The position numbers were made by a program, and so were the translations under genes. This document shows, piece after piece, positions 1 through 62,100 of a stretch of DNA of 64,000 nt (within the stretch, counting starts at the first letter, position 1; every line of letters begins with the position of its first letter). Origin of the DNA: Plotosus lineatus (Eukaryota; Chordata; Actinopteri; Siluriformes; Plotosidae). The notes beneath the pieces are model-generated. The model searched no databases. It was not told the DNA's origin and saw only the letters and a program-made list of their open reading frames with translations. The DNA is taken from assembly GCA_024760905.1 (NCBI GenBank), contig CM045733.1:16167501-16231500 (forward strand), in the 5' to 3' direction.

Positions 1-404
1 CACCATTGCCATCGGCCAGGTCTTTGTGGTGCAAAGATGTTTCCTTATGCACCCTGAACCATTCTTTCACAATCTGAGCCTGAATGTATGCTTTTTTTTT
101 TTTTTTTTTTTTGGGGGTGGGTCATTGATTCAGCTACCCAGACATACCTTTTGCTTTATAATAAGGTAAATCAGGCCTCATCACATCACATTATTACATT
201 GCCCCAAAGCATTTATGCTACCTAATAAACCAATGTGTTTTATTTAATTATTCTCACCTCTAAGTTGTTTTCTAATGGCTACAGAGCTGTTTATATTCCA
301 ATCTGGATGGCAGGGCAGTGTAGGTTTATCTGATTTTTGATTTAACATGTAATTTTGTCTCAGTTTGGGATTTGTACTCTAAACTTTCACTTTCATGAAA
401 ACCT

Positions 405-530
405 TCAGCACAGTGATGGCCTGGCGAGCTGTCCAGGATGAACTCTTAACTCACCCGGATTCAACTGAAATGGGCGCCAACCTCCGCGCAACCCCAATTA
501 GGATTAAGCGGTTCAGATAATGAATGAAAA
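405..530 (+). mobile_element. SINE-B/C tail remnant
   Basis: 'gatggcctggcgagctgtcc ... attaggattaagcgg...aatgaatgaaaa' without its head. It was interrupted by the SINE-A insertion that follows. Confidence 0.6.
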
Positions 531-883
531 GGGGGCAGTGATGGTCTAGTGGTATAGGGTGCTGGATTGCTGATCCTAAGGTTGGGGGTTCGAGTCCCAC
601 TCTCCACAAGGTTGTCACTGCCCCCCCCAGTGCAGCTAACTGGGTTATCAAAGGCGGGCCATGTCTGTCACTGTCTATGGTGAGAGGCATGTAAAAGAAC
701 CATTGCTGACTTTCGTAAAGAGTAGCTGCAAAGTCGTCAGCGTGTTTCTGTCCCTTGCTAAAAAGAGTTGTGACAAGAAGGGCATCCTACGTAAAAACCT
801 CTGCCAAATCAAATGTGCGAATCAAATGATTCGCTGTGGCGACTCCCGAGTAAAAGGGAAAAAGCCGAAAGGAAGACAACAGA
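531..883 (+). mobile_element. SINE-A insertion with 17-bp target-site duplication
   Basis: It has a tRNA-like head with A box 'tggtctagtgg' and B box 'ggttcgagtcc', the shared body, and an RTE-like tail. Flanked by cagataatgaatgaaaa at 514-530 and 884-900. It sits inside the end of an older SINE-B/C tail. Confidence 0.9.
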
Positions 884-931
884 CAGATAATGAATGAAAA
901 GCTTCAATGTAGATATGTGTTCTGATTAGAT

Positions 932-1243
932 ATTCTAATCATGGTCACGGGGAGGTTGGCGCCCATCCCAGCCGACTCTGGGCAAGGGCAGAGTACACCC
1001 TGGACAGCTCACCAGGCCATCGCAGGGCGGAAACATGCAGATGGCCATGCAGCTACTATTGTTGAAAGTCAGCAATAGTTCTTTTACAGCTTCAGTCCAC
1101 AGACAGTAAGAGACATAGGCAGCCTTTGCTAACCCAGTTAGCTGCACTGGGGGGGACAGTGACGACCCGTGGAGACTGGGGCTTGAACCCCCAACCTTAG
1201 GATCAGTAATCCAGCACCTTTACCATCAGGCCACCACTGCCCA
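932..1243 (-). mobile_element. SINE-B copy
   Basis: The reverse strand reads a tRNA-like head ('ggcagtggtggcctgatgg'), the shared body and the B tail (the complement of 'gtcacggggaggttggcgcc' on the + strand). Confidence 0.85.
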
Positions 1244-2364
1244 TTTTAGATATGTAACTACTATATCCACAGGGATGTAAGTGTTTGTGCTCATGCCATT
1301 TGTCAGCATGAAGTCAGCGGCAAAAAAAAAGAAAAGAAAAGAAAATGCTGCTTCAGGCAGTGTTGTGCTGTGGAGAACATTAATGTTTTGGTGTACAAGT
1401 TAGAGCTGTGCATTGGGGCTAAACGAAACAGAGTAGATAGTTGAATTGGTAATGTTAGGCTCGGCACTGTGTTTAAAGTTTCCTGAACTTGTTCAGGGAC
1501 TACATGGAAAATGTCTAGCTGCAAGATCTGGTACAAAGCATATCTTCTATTTGATTGAGATTCTTGTATTTTGTATATGGTCCGTGATATAAATTAAAAA
1601 ATGTAACTTTAGGGGAAAAAGAGAGCGAAAACATTTCCAGCACCCTATATAACAAAATACCATGACAACTGTCACTCACCTGTCACTCCAGGACAACCCT
1701 GAATGAGAGCCACCTCCAAAACCTCTTTCCAGCTGCTAGCTTTAAGTGTGATTGAAAGTACTGTCATTATTGATGAGATGGCTGTAATGTTAGCAAGAAT
1801 GCCTGCTGGATAGTGAGCTAGTTGTGCAGCTATAGACCAGACGAGGTTTTCTTATATTAGTGTTGATACTGAATCATTAACGGCATTAAAATGACCTCAG
1901 AATCTGCAGTCTAACACAGAAGTCTTTGTATTTTAACGTGTATTTAAACTATTTGGTATTTCTTAAACTAAATCTGGTGAAACTGCTGATATCTGTCCAC
2001 TTTATGTCTAAAAAGAGCAACCACCCTTCCTTTTAGTTCTGTTTGTGTGTATATTTTAAACTAAGAAACAGAATCAGGAGCGAAATATGCATGTGGATTT
2101 TATAGTCTGGTCCATGTGCATGCATTTCTTTTGAGAGTGGAGAGGGGAGGAAGTGGACACGTGTGAGAAGGGCTCACGGAAGGCTGGAAGGCTTGTGGTT
2201 TGTTTTGGCAAGTATTCCTGGCAGGCACTCCGGAGGTGGTGGGTAGGTGTCCAGAGGAAAGGCTGCCGATTGTGCAAATTGTGCAAATCTAGCCGCGGAA
2301 ACCGGTTCATGGAAAACACACTGGAATTAAAAAAGGGACATTTTTTCATGATGTTTTTAATATA
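1244..2364. other. Intronic DNA, nothing recognised
   Basis: No coding homology, RNA gene or clear repeat seen. Short ORFs here lack any domain. Confidence 0.5.
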
Positions 2365-2810
2365 CAGTGGTACCTCATCTTATGAAATTAATCCGTTCCA
2401 GAGCTTTTTTCGTAACCTGCATTTTTAAGTTGTGAGCATCATTGTGGATTCAGCTCCATAATAGACAATGAGAGGTAGCTGCGTCATTCCTCCGAGGCAA
2501 TGGGATCCCTGTCCAAGATGACGTCAGGTCGACCTGTCCAAGATGGTGCTTGAGTGAAGACAACATGAATGACAGCTCAGTTGTTAGCCAATGGGAGGCC
2601 AGCGGGGCGGGATGTTTGAACGTCATTGATGGGAGAACATTGTTTGAATGTTTGAATAACGCATTTTAATGTTTGAATGGTGCGTTTGAATTTTTAAGAT
2701 GGTGCTTTCGTAACGTGAACTTGTTTCATATCCTGAGACAAAAATTTTAGGAAAATGCTTTTCGTAACCTGAATTTTTTGGTGAGACTTTCCTAAGGTGA
2801 GGTACCACTG
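2365..2810. mobile_element. MITE-N copy (446 bp)
   Basis: Termini cagtggtacctcatctta and the complement ending aaggtgaggtaccactg, flanked by TA. No transposase ORF. TA duplication and terminal type fit Tc1/mariner-pogo (Tigger-like) non-autonomous elements. Confidence 0.8.
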
Positions 2811-2902
2811 TATTTTGACATTTTTACTTTCTGAGTTGTATTACAAGGCTGTGAGCTTGAAAGTTTTCATTATGTCTCCATTCAACAGAGGGATTTACAG
2901 TA

Positions 2903-3172
2903 CAGTGGTACCTCACCTTACGAAATTAATCCGTTCCAGAGCCTTTTTCTTAACCTGAATTTTTCGTAAATTGAACCGCATTTTACATGTAAAACAAGTG
3001 ATTCGTTCCAAGGCCCCCAATACTACCCCATAAACCCTTTAAAAATTATAAAAGCATACCTTTAAGACCTCCTTCTGCTTCAATATCGTACCGATGGTAG
3101 ACGGGTTTGGCCATATTCCTTTGCAATATCACGAGCCCGCTTCGTCTTTTCACTCACACTGGAAATCACACT

Positions 3173-3232
<60 letters not shown>

Positions 3233-3691
3233 TGTGTGTTGACCATGTCTTCTTGGTAGAGTTATAATCTTACAAATATTTGTGGAAGGTTAAAAGCCTG
3301 AGTCAAAAAACAGTAACTCTGTCCTTTACACGAAAAGCATTATGCGAGATGCAGCTCCATAATAGCCAATAGGATGGATCTGCGTCATCCCTCTTAGCCA
3401 ATGTGAGGCCAGCGGGGCAGGATGTTGGGAGATAGCCAATGGGAGGGAGCTGCGTCATCCCTCCTAGACAATGGGAGGCCAGTGGGGTGGGATGTTGGAA
3501 GGTAGTCACTGGGAAAGCAGCTTGTGCATTGTTTGAATGTTTGAATGGCGCGTTTTAATGTTTGAATGGCGTATTTGGCTCATTTCATAAGGAGAACTTG
3601 TTTCATATAGAGAGACATAAACTTTTGGAAAATGTTTTTCGTTACCTGGATTTTTCGTTTGCTGGGACTATTGTAAGGTGAGGTACTACTG
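2903..3691 (+). mobile_element. MITE-N copy with internal (GT)n
   Basis: TA-flanked, with inverted termini like the preceding copy. It contains a (GT)n tract at about 3175-3240. The internal 'gggatgttgggagatagcca' blocks are tandemly repeated. Confidence 0.8.
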
Positions 3692-3984
3692 TATATAGAA
3701 CAAGTTCTTCGATGCCCCCCTCCCCATTTAAAACTCATGTTTAACTGACAGTGGATAAGTGCAGAATATGTAATCAAAAAGATCAACATTTTCACAGTTT
3801 TTCCTGGGCAGCATGTGGGCGTTTAGATTAGATACTGCAAAGATGCTGTGCTGAGGTAATGAAGAAATAGCACAAACTAATTTAGAGCAAAGCATTGTGT
3901 GTGTTTGAGCCTCCACTGAAGCTGTGATCATTATGATAAGAAGAGGCTGAGGCGTGGGGCAGGGCAGGGACGAGTCTAATTATA

Positions 3985-4490
3985 TTCAATTCATGCGGCT
4001 TCAGTGCATCACTTTTTTTTTTTTTAATGACATTTTTAAAAAATGAGGAAATTAAGGAAGAATAGGGGAAAAGTAAAGGAAAATGGCCCAAAAATAAGGC
4101 CAATTATGCAAAAAAAAAAAAAAAAAAAAAAAAAACCTAAACAAACACAAAACAAAAAACAACCAAAAACCTCCCATCAAAATTACTTACATTGTTGTGA
4201 GGTGCGCATTTGAGTGTGTGCACGCGCATGTGCGTGTGTGCACGCGTGCATCTGTATGTGTGTGTGTTTATATTTTATTTACAACTTATGCATTATTTTT
4301 TAATGTTTCATTGTTATTATAAGCATTTCCCAGCATTGAATATGTATTTATTGATATATACACATATACATGTATGTATACGTCAATCAGGGGAGTTATG
4401 GGGGGTTGGGGGAGGGATCCTACTTCACGGATTTCGATGGTCACTTTGGGATTTCGGTCCCAATTAACCGCGGAGAGTGAGGGGTTCCTG
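3985..4490 (-). mobile_element. MITE-G copy, one end lost
   Basis: 'ttcaattcatgcggcttcag' through 'gagagtgaggggttcctg', then TA. The other terminus (about 25 bp) is missing. Confidence 0.7.
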
Positions 4491-4574
4491 TATATGTATG
4501 TAAAATTCATTACACAGGGATGTATTAAGAGTGGCACGGTGCATTACTTCACAAGCAAAAATAGTTATTAGTCT

Positions 4575-4835
4575 CAGGTGGCACTGTGGTTAGCGCCGCC
4601 GCCTTACAGTGAGATGGTCCTGTGTTAAACTCTGAGTCTCAGGTGTTTCTGTGTGAAGCTTGCATGTTACAAATTGCCCCTAGTTGTGAGTGTGAATGTG
4701 AATGGAGTGTGCATGTTAGCCCTGCAATGGTCTTTTCAGGGTGTACCCTGCCTTCACCAGTGTTGACTGTGGTAGGTACCGACATCCTTGTCACCCTGAA
4801 CGGATGAAGCGCTTATAGAAAATGAGTGAGGTATG
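4575..4835 (+). mobile_element. SINE-C copy, degraded
   Basis: 'caggtggcactgtggttagc' head through 'agcgcttatagaaaatgag'. Internal deletion after 'gaagcttgcatgtt'. Confidence 0.7.
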
Positions 4836-5198
4836 TTGTATATGAGTGAGGTATGTTGTATATGGTTGACTCAACATTGACTCAACATCAGAATGGTCTT
4901 AACACCAGCACGGATGTTTTTCTTCACAGTACAATCATTTAAGTATGCAGCACATCGTCAGTGTAAACCTTGCAGCTGCTGTCAGAGCTCCTAATTAAAA
5001 AAATTACATCTTCTGTCCAAGCAGAGTCAAGAATTTACCCATGTTGCAATGGAATTATCTATCGTTTGATTCTGTATCATAAATATTCAACAAAGAAATT
5101 CTGCATTTATCATCACCCTCGGATAAATGCATTTATAATTTAAAATATGATTATAATGATGTAAACTTTATTTTTATTTTTGTATTTTTTTCCATATA

Positions 5199-5681
5199 CA
5201 GTGATACCGCACCTTACGAAAGACCCAACAAACAAAAAATCCAGGTTACAAAACGCATTTACCTAAAATTCGGTCTCTGGATATGAAATAAATTAACATT
5301 ATGAAACGCGCCATCTCAAAAATTCAAAGAATGCGCGAGGCTTTCTCCCAGCATTCCGTCCCACTGGCCTCCCATTAGCTAGGAGGGAGCTGCATCTTCA
5401 TAATACCCATGACGCAGCTCCCTCCCATCGGCTATTATGCTTTTTATGAAAATAAATTTATGCTTTTATGAAAAGCTATGATGCTTTTCGTGTGCCTTCG
5501 ACCCATTGTTCGTCATGAAGTTCTAACATGCATAAAGGACAAAGTTACTGTTGTTTCATGAGTTTTTCGAGTGTGCTCATTGCAACTTTATTTTTTGGCT
5601 CAGGTTTTTAAGCTTGAATAAACATTTGTAAGGTTACAACTCTGCTAAGAAGACATGGTCAACACATGCGCGCGCACACAT

Positions 5682-5770
<89 letters not shown>

Positions 5771-6077
5771 CATGCGTGTGTGATTCCTGGTGAAAGTGAT
5801 TCCCGGTGCGAATGAAAAGAAGAAGCGGGCTTGTGGCATGCGGTTGAGTGATATTGCAAAGGAATATGGCCGAACCCGTCTACCATCAGTACAATATTGA
5901 AGCAGAACGAGGCCTTAAAAGGTATACTTTTATCATTTTTCAAGGGATTAAGGGGTGGTATTGGGGACCTTGGAATGAATCAGGCCTTTTACTGTAAAAT
6001 GCGACTCAAATTACGAAAAGATCAGGTTACGAAACCACTTCTGGAACGGATTAATTTCATAAGGTGAGGTACCACTG
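5199..6077 (-). mobile_element. MITE-N copy with internal (CA)n
   Basis: Reverse-oriented relative of 2903-3691, TA-flanked. A (CA)n tract at 5687-5764 occupies the same internal site next to the 'aagaagacatggtcaacaca' segment. Confidence 0.8.
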
Positions 6078-6387
6078 TATTTTTTGAAAACTGACATATA
6101 ATCGAGAACGACTTAGGCCGAGGTATACCTGTATATATTTACTTCATTGTACTTCTTTGCAGATGTCACATATTTTGGAATGAATGTTATTTCAAAAGAA
6201 ACACTTTATATACTCAGCTTTGTCTTCCTGACTGAAAAGGTCTGACACGAGTTAGTAAAAAGCATATTCAGCGTGAAATTAGTTGCATATAAAACACATA
6301 TGAATGACCTTTTTAATCAAAATAACTATCTCATAATTCAGTTGTCATGTGCATGACCTGTTAGGCTACAGAACCTACTTTGATTAA

Positions 6388-55747
<49,360 letters not shown>

Positions 55748-56688
55748 TCCCTGTTGTCTGATCCAGTTGAAGATTTCAACCATTTTTGGCCTGCTTTGTG
55801 ACTTTGGATTCCTTTCAGACTCCTTTTGGTGTCTTTAGCTGATTTTTAAAATGAATGTGTGTGAGCAATTATGACATCCTTTTATCTGCACCAGGATTGC
55901 AGATCTGTTTTTTTTCTTTCTTTCTTTCTTTCTTTTTTTACTTCAGAGGCAAACATGAAATTTCACAGGATAAAGTATGTGTCATGCAAACACTAAACCA
56001 GCATTCTGATATGTAATCGCTGGGCGGAAAAGCAGACATTTTACCACTTAAGATGTCATCCTTACTCTGCTTAGGCTATTGTGCACACTGCAGAAAGTCA
56101 ATAAGGAAGGAAGGAAGCATGAACTTGGGGTTTAGTCACCGCATTTCCATTACATTACCTTTCCTCAACCACTTGTGCAGCATCAGATAAGAAAATATTT
56201 CAGCAAAGTTTTTCCATGCACCCTTTACTTTTATGAAATGAGAAAGGAACTGCTCTAACAGACTTAAAAGTGAAACCATTGGGAACCAATTTGCTATATT
56301 TAATAATAGTACAACTTTGATATCAATGTGCCACTGACTATAGAAGCTATTTATTTATGCTGTGGATTTTTATTTGAGTTGACGTTATTTGTAGCAGTGA
56401 ATAAGGAGTAGTCTGGAACAATGGATTAGTCCACAAGTTAGTTTGCACACAGTGTAAAAGTTTAATGATAGACATGGTCTGTAGTTAGGAAGCAGTCTGT
56501 CACACTGCCCTTGCTAATTGTGCTCTCTTAGGTAACACCTCATCCTCGCGTAGGAAGTCCTGTGCTCCATATCCCAGTTCCTTTCTGCCCAGTTTTAATG
56601 ACCTATGAATTCACCACTGTGCTTAGTACACTGAAAACTGAGCAGCTCATCCTTGCCTTGAGGTTGTGTAAAATCAATATTCTATTTC

Positions 56689-56694
56689 AATAAA
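56689..56694 (+). promoter_or_regulatory. Candidate proximal poly(A) signal of abtb3
   Basis: AATAAA about 940 bases after the stop codon, followed by a T-rich stretch. A plausible short-UTR end. Confidence 0.45.
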
Positions 56695-57072
56695 CTGCAT
56701 GGGCCTTTGCAGCCTTTACATTTTGTAATAAAAAAAACAAAAAAAACATAAAGGGAATAAGAAACAGTGCTATTGAACTCAGTCCGTACTTCGTTAAAGG
56801 ACAACCCTTCGTAAATTCCAAACTTTGGACGCAAAGTGTGTAGGACTCACTACTGTGCAAGAGACAACTGTTTCATGGACTGCAAATCATGGGGAAAAAA
56901 AAAAACATTTACAGGAAGATGCCAACACACTGGTCAGTACCACTAAGACTCTATAACGTGTACATACCGCAAATCCACATCCGCACCTCTGCTTTGGTTA
57001 TATATGTAATGACGAGCTCAAATGTTGCTGTTTAAATTGTGCAATTCTGTCCATTGCCAAAATGCATGTCTT

Positions 57073-57076
<4 letters not shown>

Positions 57077-57123
<47 letters not shown>

Positions 57124-57134
57124 TGTGTGTGTGT
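57077..57134 (+). repeat. (GT)n in the abtb3 3' UTR
   Basis: A GT tract about 1.3 kb after the stop, interrupted once by 'gagtg'. Transcribed only if the distal poly(A) site is used. Confidence 0.9.
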
Positions 57135-58633
57135 TTATTCTCATTTTAATTTTTTTATTTTATGTGTGTGTGTCCTTTGGTGTCAGTGTTAAACTGTCCT
57201 AGGACTGTAATACCAGCATGTATGTGCGCGCGTGTGTGTGTGTGTTCCTGCAAATTAAACCCAAAGTAATTAATGTATAGGTCAAATAATAAGGCACTTC
57301 ATCCAAAGAACATCCGAAGTTACTGATAGCGTCAGAAGAAATTCAAGACGATGGTCTGTTTGTCCATTTAAGTCTTTGTTATTTGCACCCATATTGGCAT
57401 CCCAGTAATCCTATTATATCTTGTATTATATACATCAAGCGCATAAAATACATATAGAGTGTTGGTGTGCAACATACAAGAAAAGTAAATGGGGGGGGGG
57501 GTGGAGAGTTTATGATGGATTAAATGTTTTATAATGAACATTTTATGTATGTGGAGGTGCACATGACAGACTGGAATGTTTAAGTGGATGAGAAGGTTGG
57601 TTAATCTTCCCGATTCCGACGTGTAATAAGAGATTTAAAAGAATTAAGAGTTTATACATATGTAGCTAACAAAGGGATGATATCGTGATGCAAATAATTA
57701 TAAACTGTGAAGATTATTTTATTTGAGATCATAGTAGCTTTATTTTCTTACAATATATGTCATATTGTTACACTCCTATCAGCTGTTTTGTTGTAGCTAA
57801 GACAATCGTATATATTTTTTTCCCCCTCTCAGACATCCTCACTTCTCAGTCAAATGTTGAGTGTTTTTTTTTTTTTTTTTTTTTTTCCCCTCATGTATGT
57901 GCACCAAAATGTATTGCAACAGGCTCAACAAAAAGCAAAAACCCACAGACACACAGTGAATTACAAAAGGTTATGTTCAAAGACTTCATGTTCGAACTTT
58001 TTATATCTCTTGCTATCTCTTTTGTTTATTGCTCCTGCTAGAACTGAAGTTGTGAAAGCAATATTGCACATATAATCAACTCTTAAGAAAGACATATTGA
58101 TTTTTTTTGTCTTTGTTGCATTTGATGGACACTGGGAATGGTTGTCTTTCTTGGTCTTTATTAATTAGTGGAATAGTCCTGTAGTTCAGTGCTACACTAA
58201 TTACTTCTTCATGAGGGACCAGTGAAAACTAGAGGCCATTGTCGTCGTTAGTGAATCCTTAAAACAACCTTTTTCAGACAAAATAACAATTTGCTCATTG
58301 TGTCTTGGCTTTGACTTTTATCTGCTTTGGCTGCTATGAAGACATGCTTACAGACAAGCGCGGCTGTGCGCCGTGGTTTTCTTTGATGTCTCTATTACAC
58401 GAAAACTTGCATGCTTTGACTGAATCTGAGGGACTTAGTTTGCTATCCTTATTTCACTTGATTGCAAAATTGTACATTGTACAAAGGATAACATATATAT
58501 AGAAATATATCTATCCAACTTAGTGTAAATAAATGTGATTGAATTTATCATTGGGAGAAAAAAAAAAAAAAAAAAAAAGAATGTCACTTCTGCTACAGTG
58601 CAATTGTTCAATGACATGCGTTTGTGTACAGCC

Positions 58634-58639
58634 AATAAA
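58634..58639 (+). promoter_or_regulatory. Candidate distal poly(A) signal of abtb3
   Basis: AATAAA about 2.9 kb after the stop codon, followed by 'cgaccataatttaacc'. Repeat insertions resume shortly downstream, which suggests the transcript ends near here. Confidence 0.5.
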
Positions 58640-58718
58640 ACGACCATAATTTAACCACCTTCGATACCATCACCGTTATTTTACTGTATATTTAACTTAC
58701 ATTGTGAGTACCCATGTT

Positions 58719-59061
58719 CAGTTCATTTTCTGTAAACGCTGAATCCAAATTAGGGTCACGGGGAGGCTGGCGCCCATCTCAGCCAAATCCGGGCGAGGGC
58801 AGAGTACACCCTGGACAGCTCACCAGGCCATCGCAGGGTGGAAACACGCTGACGGCTTTGCAGCTACTCTTTACGAAAGTCAGCAATGGTTCTTTTACAT
58901 TAGCCTCTCGTCATAGACAGTGAGAGACATGGCCGGCCTTTGATAACCCAGTTAGCTGCACTTGGGGGACAGTGACAACCTTGTGGAGAGTGGGACTCGA
59001 ACCCCAAACCTTAGGATCAGCGATCCAGCGCCCTATACCAGTATGCCACCAATGCCCTAGC
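58719..59061 (-). mobile_element. SINE-B insertion
   Basis: Complete SINE-B. acccatgtt at 58710-58718 and 59062-59070 is the likely target duplication. It is the first repeat downstream of the abtb3 3' UTR. Confidence 0.88.
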
Positions 59062-59070
59062 ACCCATGTT

Positions 59071-59071
59071 A

Positions 59072-59106
<35 letters not shown>
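59071..59106 (+). repeat. (TTA)n microsatellite
   Basis: A trinucleotide tract between the SINE-B and the RTE LINE. Confidence 0.9.
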
Positions 59107-59107
<1 letters not shown>

Positions 59108-59142
59108 TACAGTATTATCAGTAATATTGTATTATTAGGATT

Positions 59143-59157
59143 AAGGTAGGTATTGTC
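59143..59157 (+). repeat. Target-site duplication, left copy, of RTE LINE
   Basis: aaggtaggtattgtc is repeated exactly at 62315-62329. It defines both ends of the LINE and shows that the copy is 5'-complete or nearly so. Confidence 0.85.
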
Positions 59158-62100
59158 AAATGCAGCCGTGAGGGGGGGGCACAAACCAGTGTCTCTCCCT
59201 CACGCCGGTCCCAAGCCCGGATAAATGCAGAGGGTTGCGTCAGGAAGGGCATCCGGCGTAAAACAAATGCCAAATAAACTATGCGAATCACAAGAAAGAA
59301 TGACATACCGGATCGGTCGAGGCCCGGGTTAACAACGACCGCCATCAGTGCCGTCAACCAACAGGGTGCTGATGGAAATTGACTACTGTTGGTCGAAGGA
59401 CGTCGAAGGAGAGGCGGGAGGCGTGTCCGTTGCCAGAGAGAGAAGAGGAAAGGCATGAGTCTAGGACTGAAAGTAGGACTTTGAATATTGGAACTATGAC
59501 AGGAAAAGGTAGAGAGCTGGCTGACATGATGCAGAGGAGGAAGGTGGACATACTGTGTGTTCAGGAGACCAGGTGGAAAGGTCGCAAGGCTAGAAGCATA
59601 GGAGCAGGGTTTAAGCTGTTTTATCACGGTGTGGATGGGAAGAGAAATGGAGTCGGAGTCATCTTGAAGGAGGAGTTTGCCAGGAATGTTCTAGAAGTGA
59701 AAAGAGTGTCAGACAGAGTAATGAGTCTCAAGTTAGAAATTAAAGGTGTGATGGTCAATGTTGTTAGTGCTTATGCCCCACAGACAGGATGTGAGCGAGA
59801 AGAGAAGGAGGAATTCTGGAGGGAGTTAGATGAAGTGATGCAGAGTACCCCCAGAGGTGAAAGAGTGGTCATTGGGGCAGACTTCAATGGACATGTTGGT
59901 GCAGGAAACAGAGGGGACGAGGAAGTGATGGGTAGGTTTGGTATCCAGGACAGGAACGCAGAAGGACAGATGTTGGTAGATTTTGCAAAAAAGGATGGAA
60001 ATGGCTGTGGTGAATACTTTCTTCCAGAAGAGAGAGGAGCATAGGGTGACTTATAAAAGTGGAGGTAGGAGCACACAGGTAGACTACATCTTGTGCAGGC
60101 GATGTAATTTAAAGGAAGTCAGTGACTGCAAAGTAGTAGCGGGTGAGAGTGTTGCCAAACAGCATAGGATGGTGGTGTGCAGGATGATGCTTATGGTGAG
60201 GAAGGTGAAGAAGGCAAAGGCAGAGCAGAAGACAAAGTGGTGGAAGTTGAAAAAGGAAGAGTGTCGGGTTGTCTTCAAGGAGGAGTTGAAACAGGCTTTG
60301 GGTGGTCAGGAAGTGCTTCCAGATGACTGGACAACTACAGCGAATGTGATCAGGGAGACAGGTAGGAGAATACTTGGTGTGTCATCTGGAAGGGAAAGTA
60401 GATAAGGAGACTTGGTGGTGGAATGAGGAAGTGCAGGAGTGTGTACAAAGGAAGAGATTAGCTAAGAAGAAGTGGGACATTGACAAAACCGAAGAGAGTA
60501 AACAGGAGTACAGGAGACACAGCGTAAGGCAAAGGTAGCAGTGTCAAAGGCCAAACAGAGCGCGTTTGATGAGTTGTATGCTCGGCTGGAACGTAAGGAG
60601 GGAGAACATGAATTACACAGGGTGGCACAGCAGAGAAATAGAGATGGGAAGGATGTGCAGCAAGTTAGATTGATAAAGGACAGAGAGGGAAATGTATTGA
60701 CTGATGACAGAAGTGTGCTAGGTAGATGGAAAGAGTACTTTGAAGAGCTGATTAATGAGGAAAATGAGAGAGAGAAAAATGTAGAAGAGGTGACTGTTGA
60801 GGATCAGGAAGTAGCAAAGATTAGTGAGGGTGAAGTGAGGGAGGGCATTGAAGAGGATGAAGAATGGAAAGGCAGTTGGTCCTGATGACATACCGGTGGA
60901 GGTATGGAAGTGTCTAGGAGAGGTAGCAGTAGATTTTCTGACAAGAACATTTAACAAGGTCTTAGAGAGTGAGAGGATGCCAGAGGAATGGAGGAGAAGT
61001 GTGCTGGTGCCCATTTTTAAGAACAAGGAGACGTGCAGAGTTGTGGCAACTTCTACAGAGGGATAAAGTTGATGAGCCATACGATGAAGTTATGGGAAAG
61101 AATAGTGGAAGCTAGACTAAGGGCAGAAGTCAGCATTTGTGAACAACAGTTTGGTTTCATGGCCAGAAAGAGCACCACAGATGCAGTGTTTGCCTTGAGG
61201 ATGTTAATGGAGAAGTACAGAGAGGGTCAGACGGAGCTGCATTGTGCCTTTGTGGATCTGGAGAAAGCATATGACAGGGTGCCGAGAGAAGAACTGTGGT
61301 ATTGCATGAGGAAGTCTGGAGTGGCAGAGAAGTATGTTAGAGTGGTGCAGGACATGTATGAGAGATGTAAGACAGTGGTAAGGTGTGCTGTCGATTGTGA
61401 CAGAAGAGTTCAAGGTGGAGGTGGGACTGCATCAAGGGTCAGCTCTCAGCCCCTTCTTGTTCGCTATGGTGATGGACAGGCTGACAGACGAGGTTAGACA
61501 AGATTCCCCATGGACTATGATGTTTGCAGATGACATTGTAATCTGTAGTGAGAGCAGAGAACAAGTGCAGGAAAATCTAGAGAGGTGGAGGTATGCCCTG
61601 GAAAGGAGGGGAATGAAGATTAGCCTCAGTAAGACAGAATACATGTGCATGACTTCTAAGGACCAAAGAGGAACGGTGAGATTACAGGGAGCAGAGATAA
61701 GATATGTGGAGGATTTTAAGTACTTAGGCTCCAACAATCCAGAGCAATGGAGAGTGTGGAAAAGAGGTGAAGAAGCGTGTGCAGGCAGGCTGGAATGGTT
61801 GGAGAAAAGTGTCCGTGTGATGTGTGATAGGAGGGCATCGGCAAAAATGAAAGGAAAAGTGTACAAAACGGGTGTTGAGGCCAACGATGCTGTATGGGTT
61901 AGAAACAGTGGCCCTGGGAAAAGACAGGAGGCAGAGCTGGAGGTAGCAGAGATGAAAATGTTGAGGTTCTCTTTGGGAGTAACGAGGATGGATAGGATTA
62001 GAATGAGCACGTCAGAGGGACAGCACATGTAAGACGCTTCTTGGAGACAAAGTCAGACAGGCTAGATTGAGATGGTTTGGACATGTACAGAGGAGGGATA

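Larger units (their letters stand above)
55748..58650 (+). other. abtb3: abtb3 3' UTR (extent inferred)
   Basis: Long non-coding stretch after the stop, free of SINE or MITE copies, as expected for a transcribed UTR under constraint. It contains (GT)n at 57077-57134 and poly-T and poly-A tracts. AATAAA hexamers stand at 56689-56694, 58528-58533 and 58634-58639; the last lies just before a SINE-B insertion at 58719. The true end could be either the proximal (~56.7 kb) or the distal (~58.65 kb) site. Confidence 0.6.

Noticed and set aside
531..605. tRNA gene on the + strand
   Set aside because: A and B boxes are present, but the copy is a SINE head with body, tail and target duplication, repeated many times in the window. 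The anticodon arm does not look intact.
3180..3240. CRISPR-like or satellite array
   Set aside because: Simple (GT)n microsatellite. No spaced direct repeats are present anywhere in the window.
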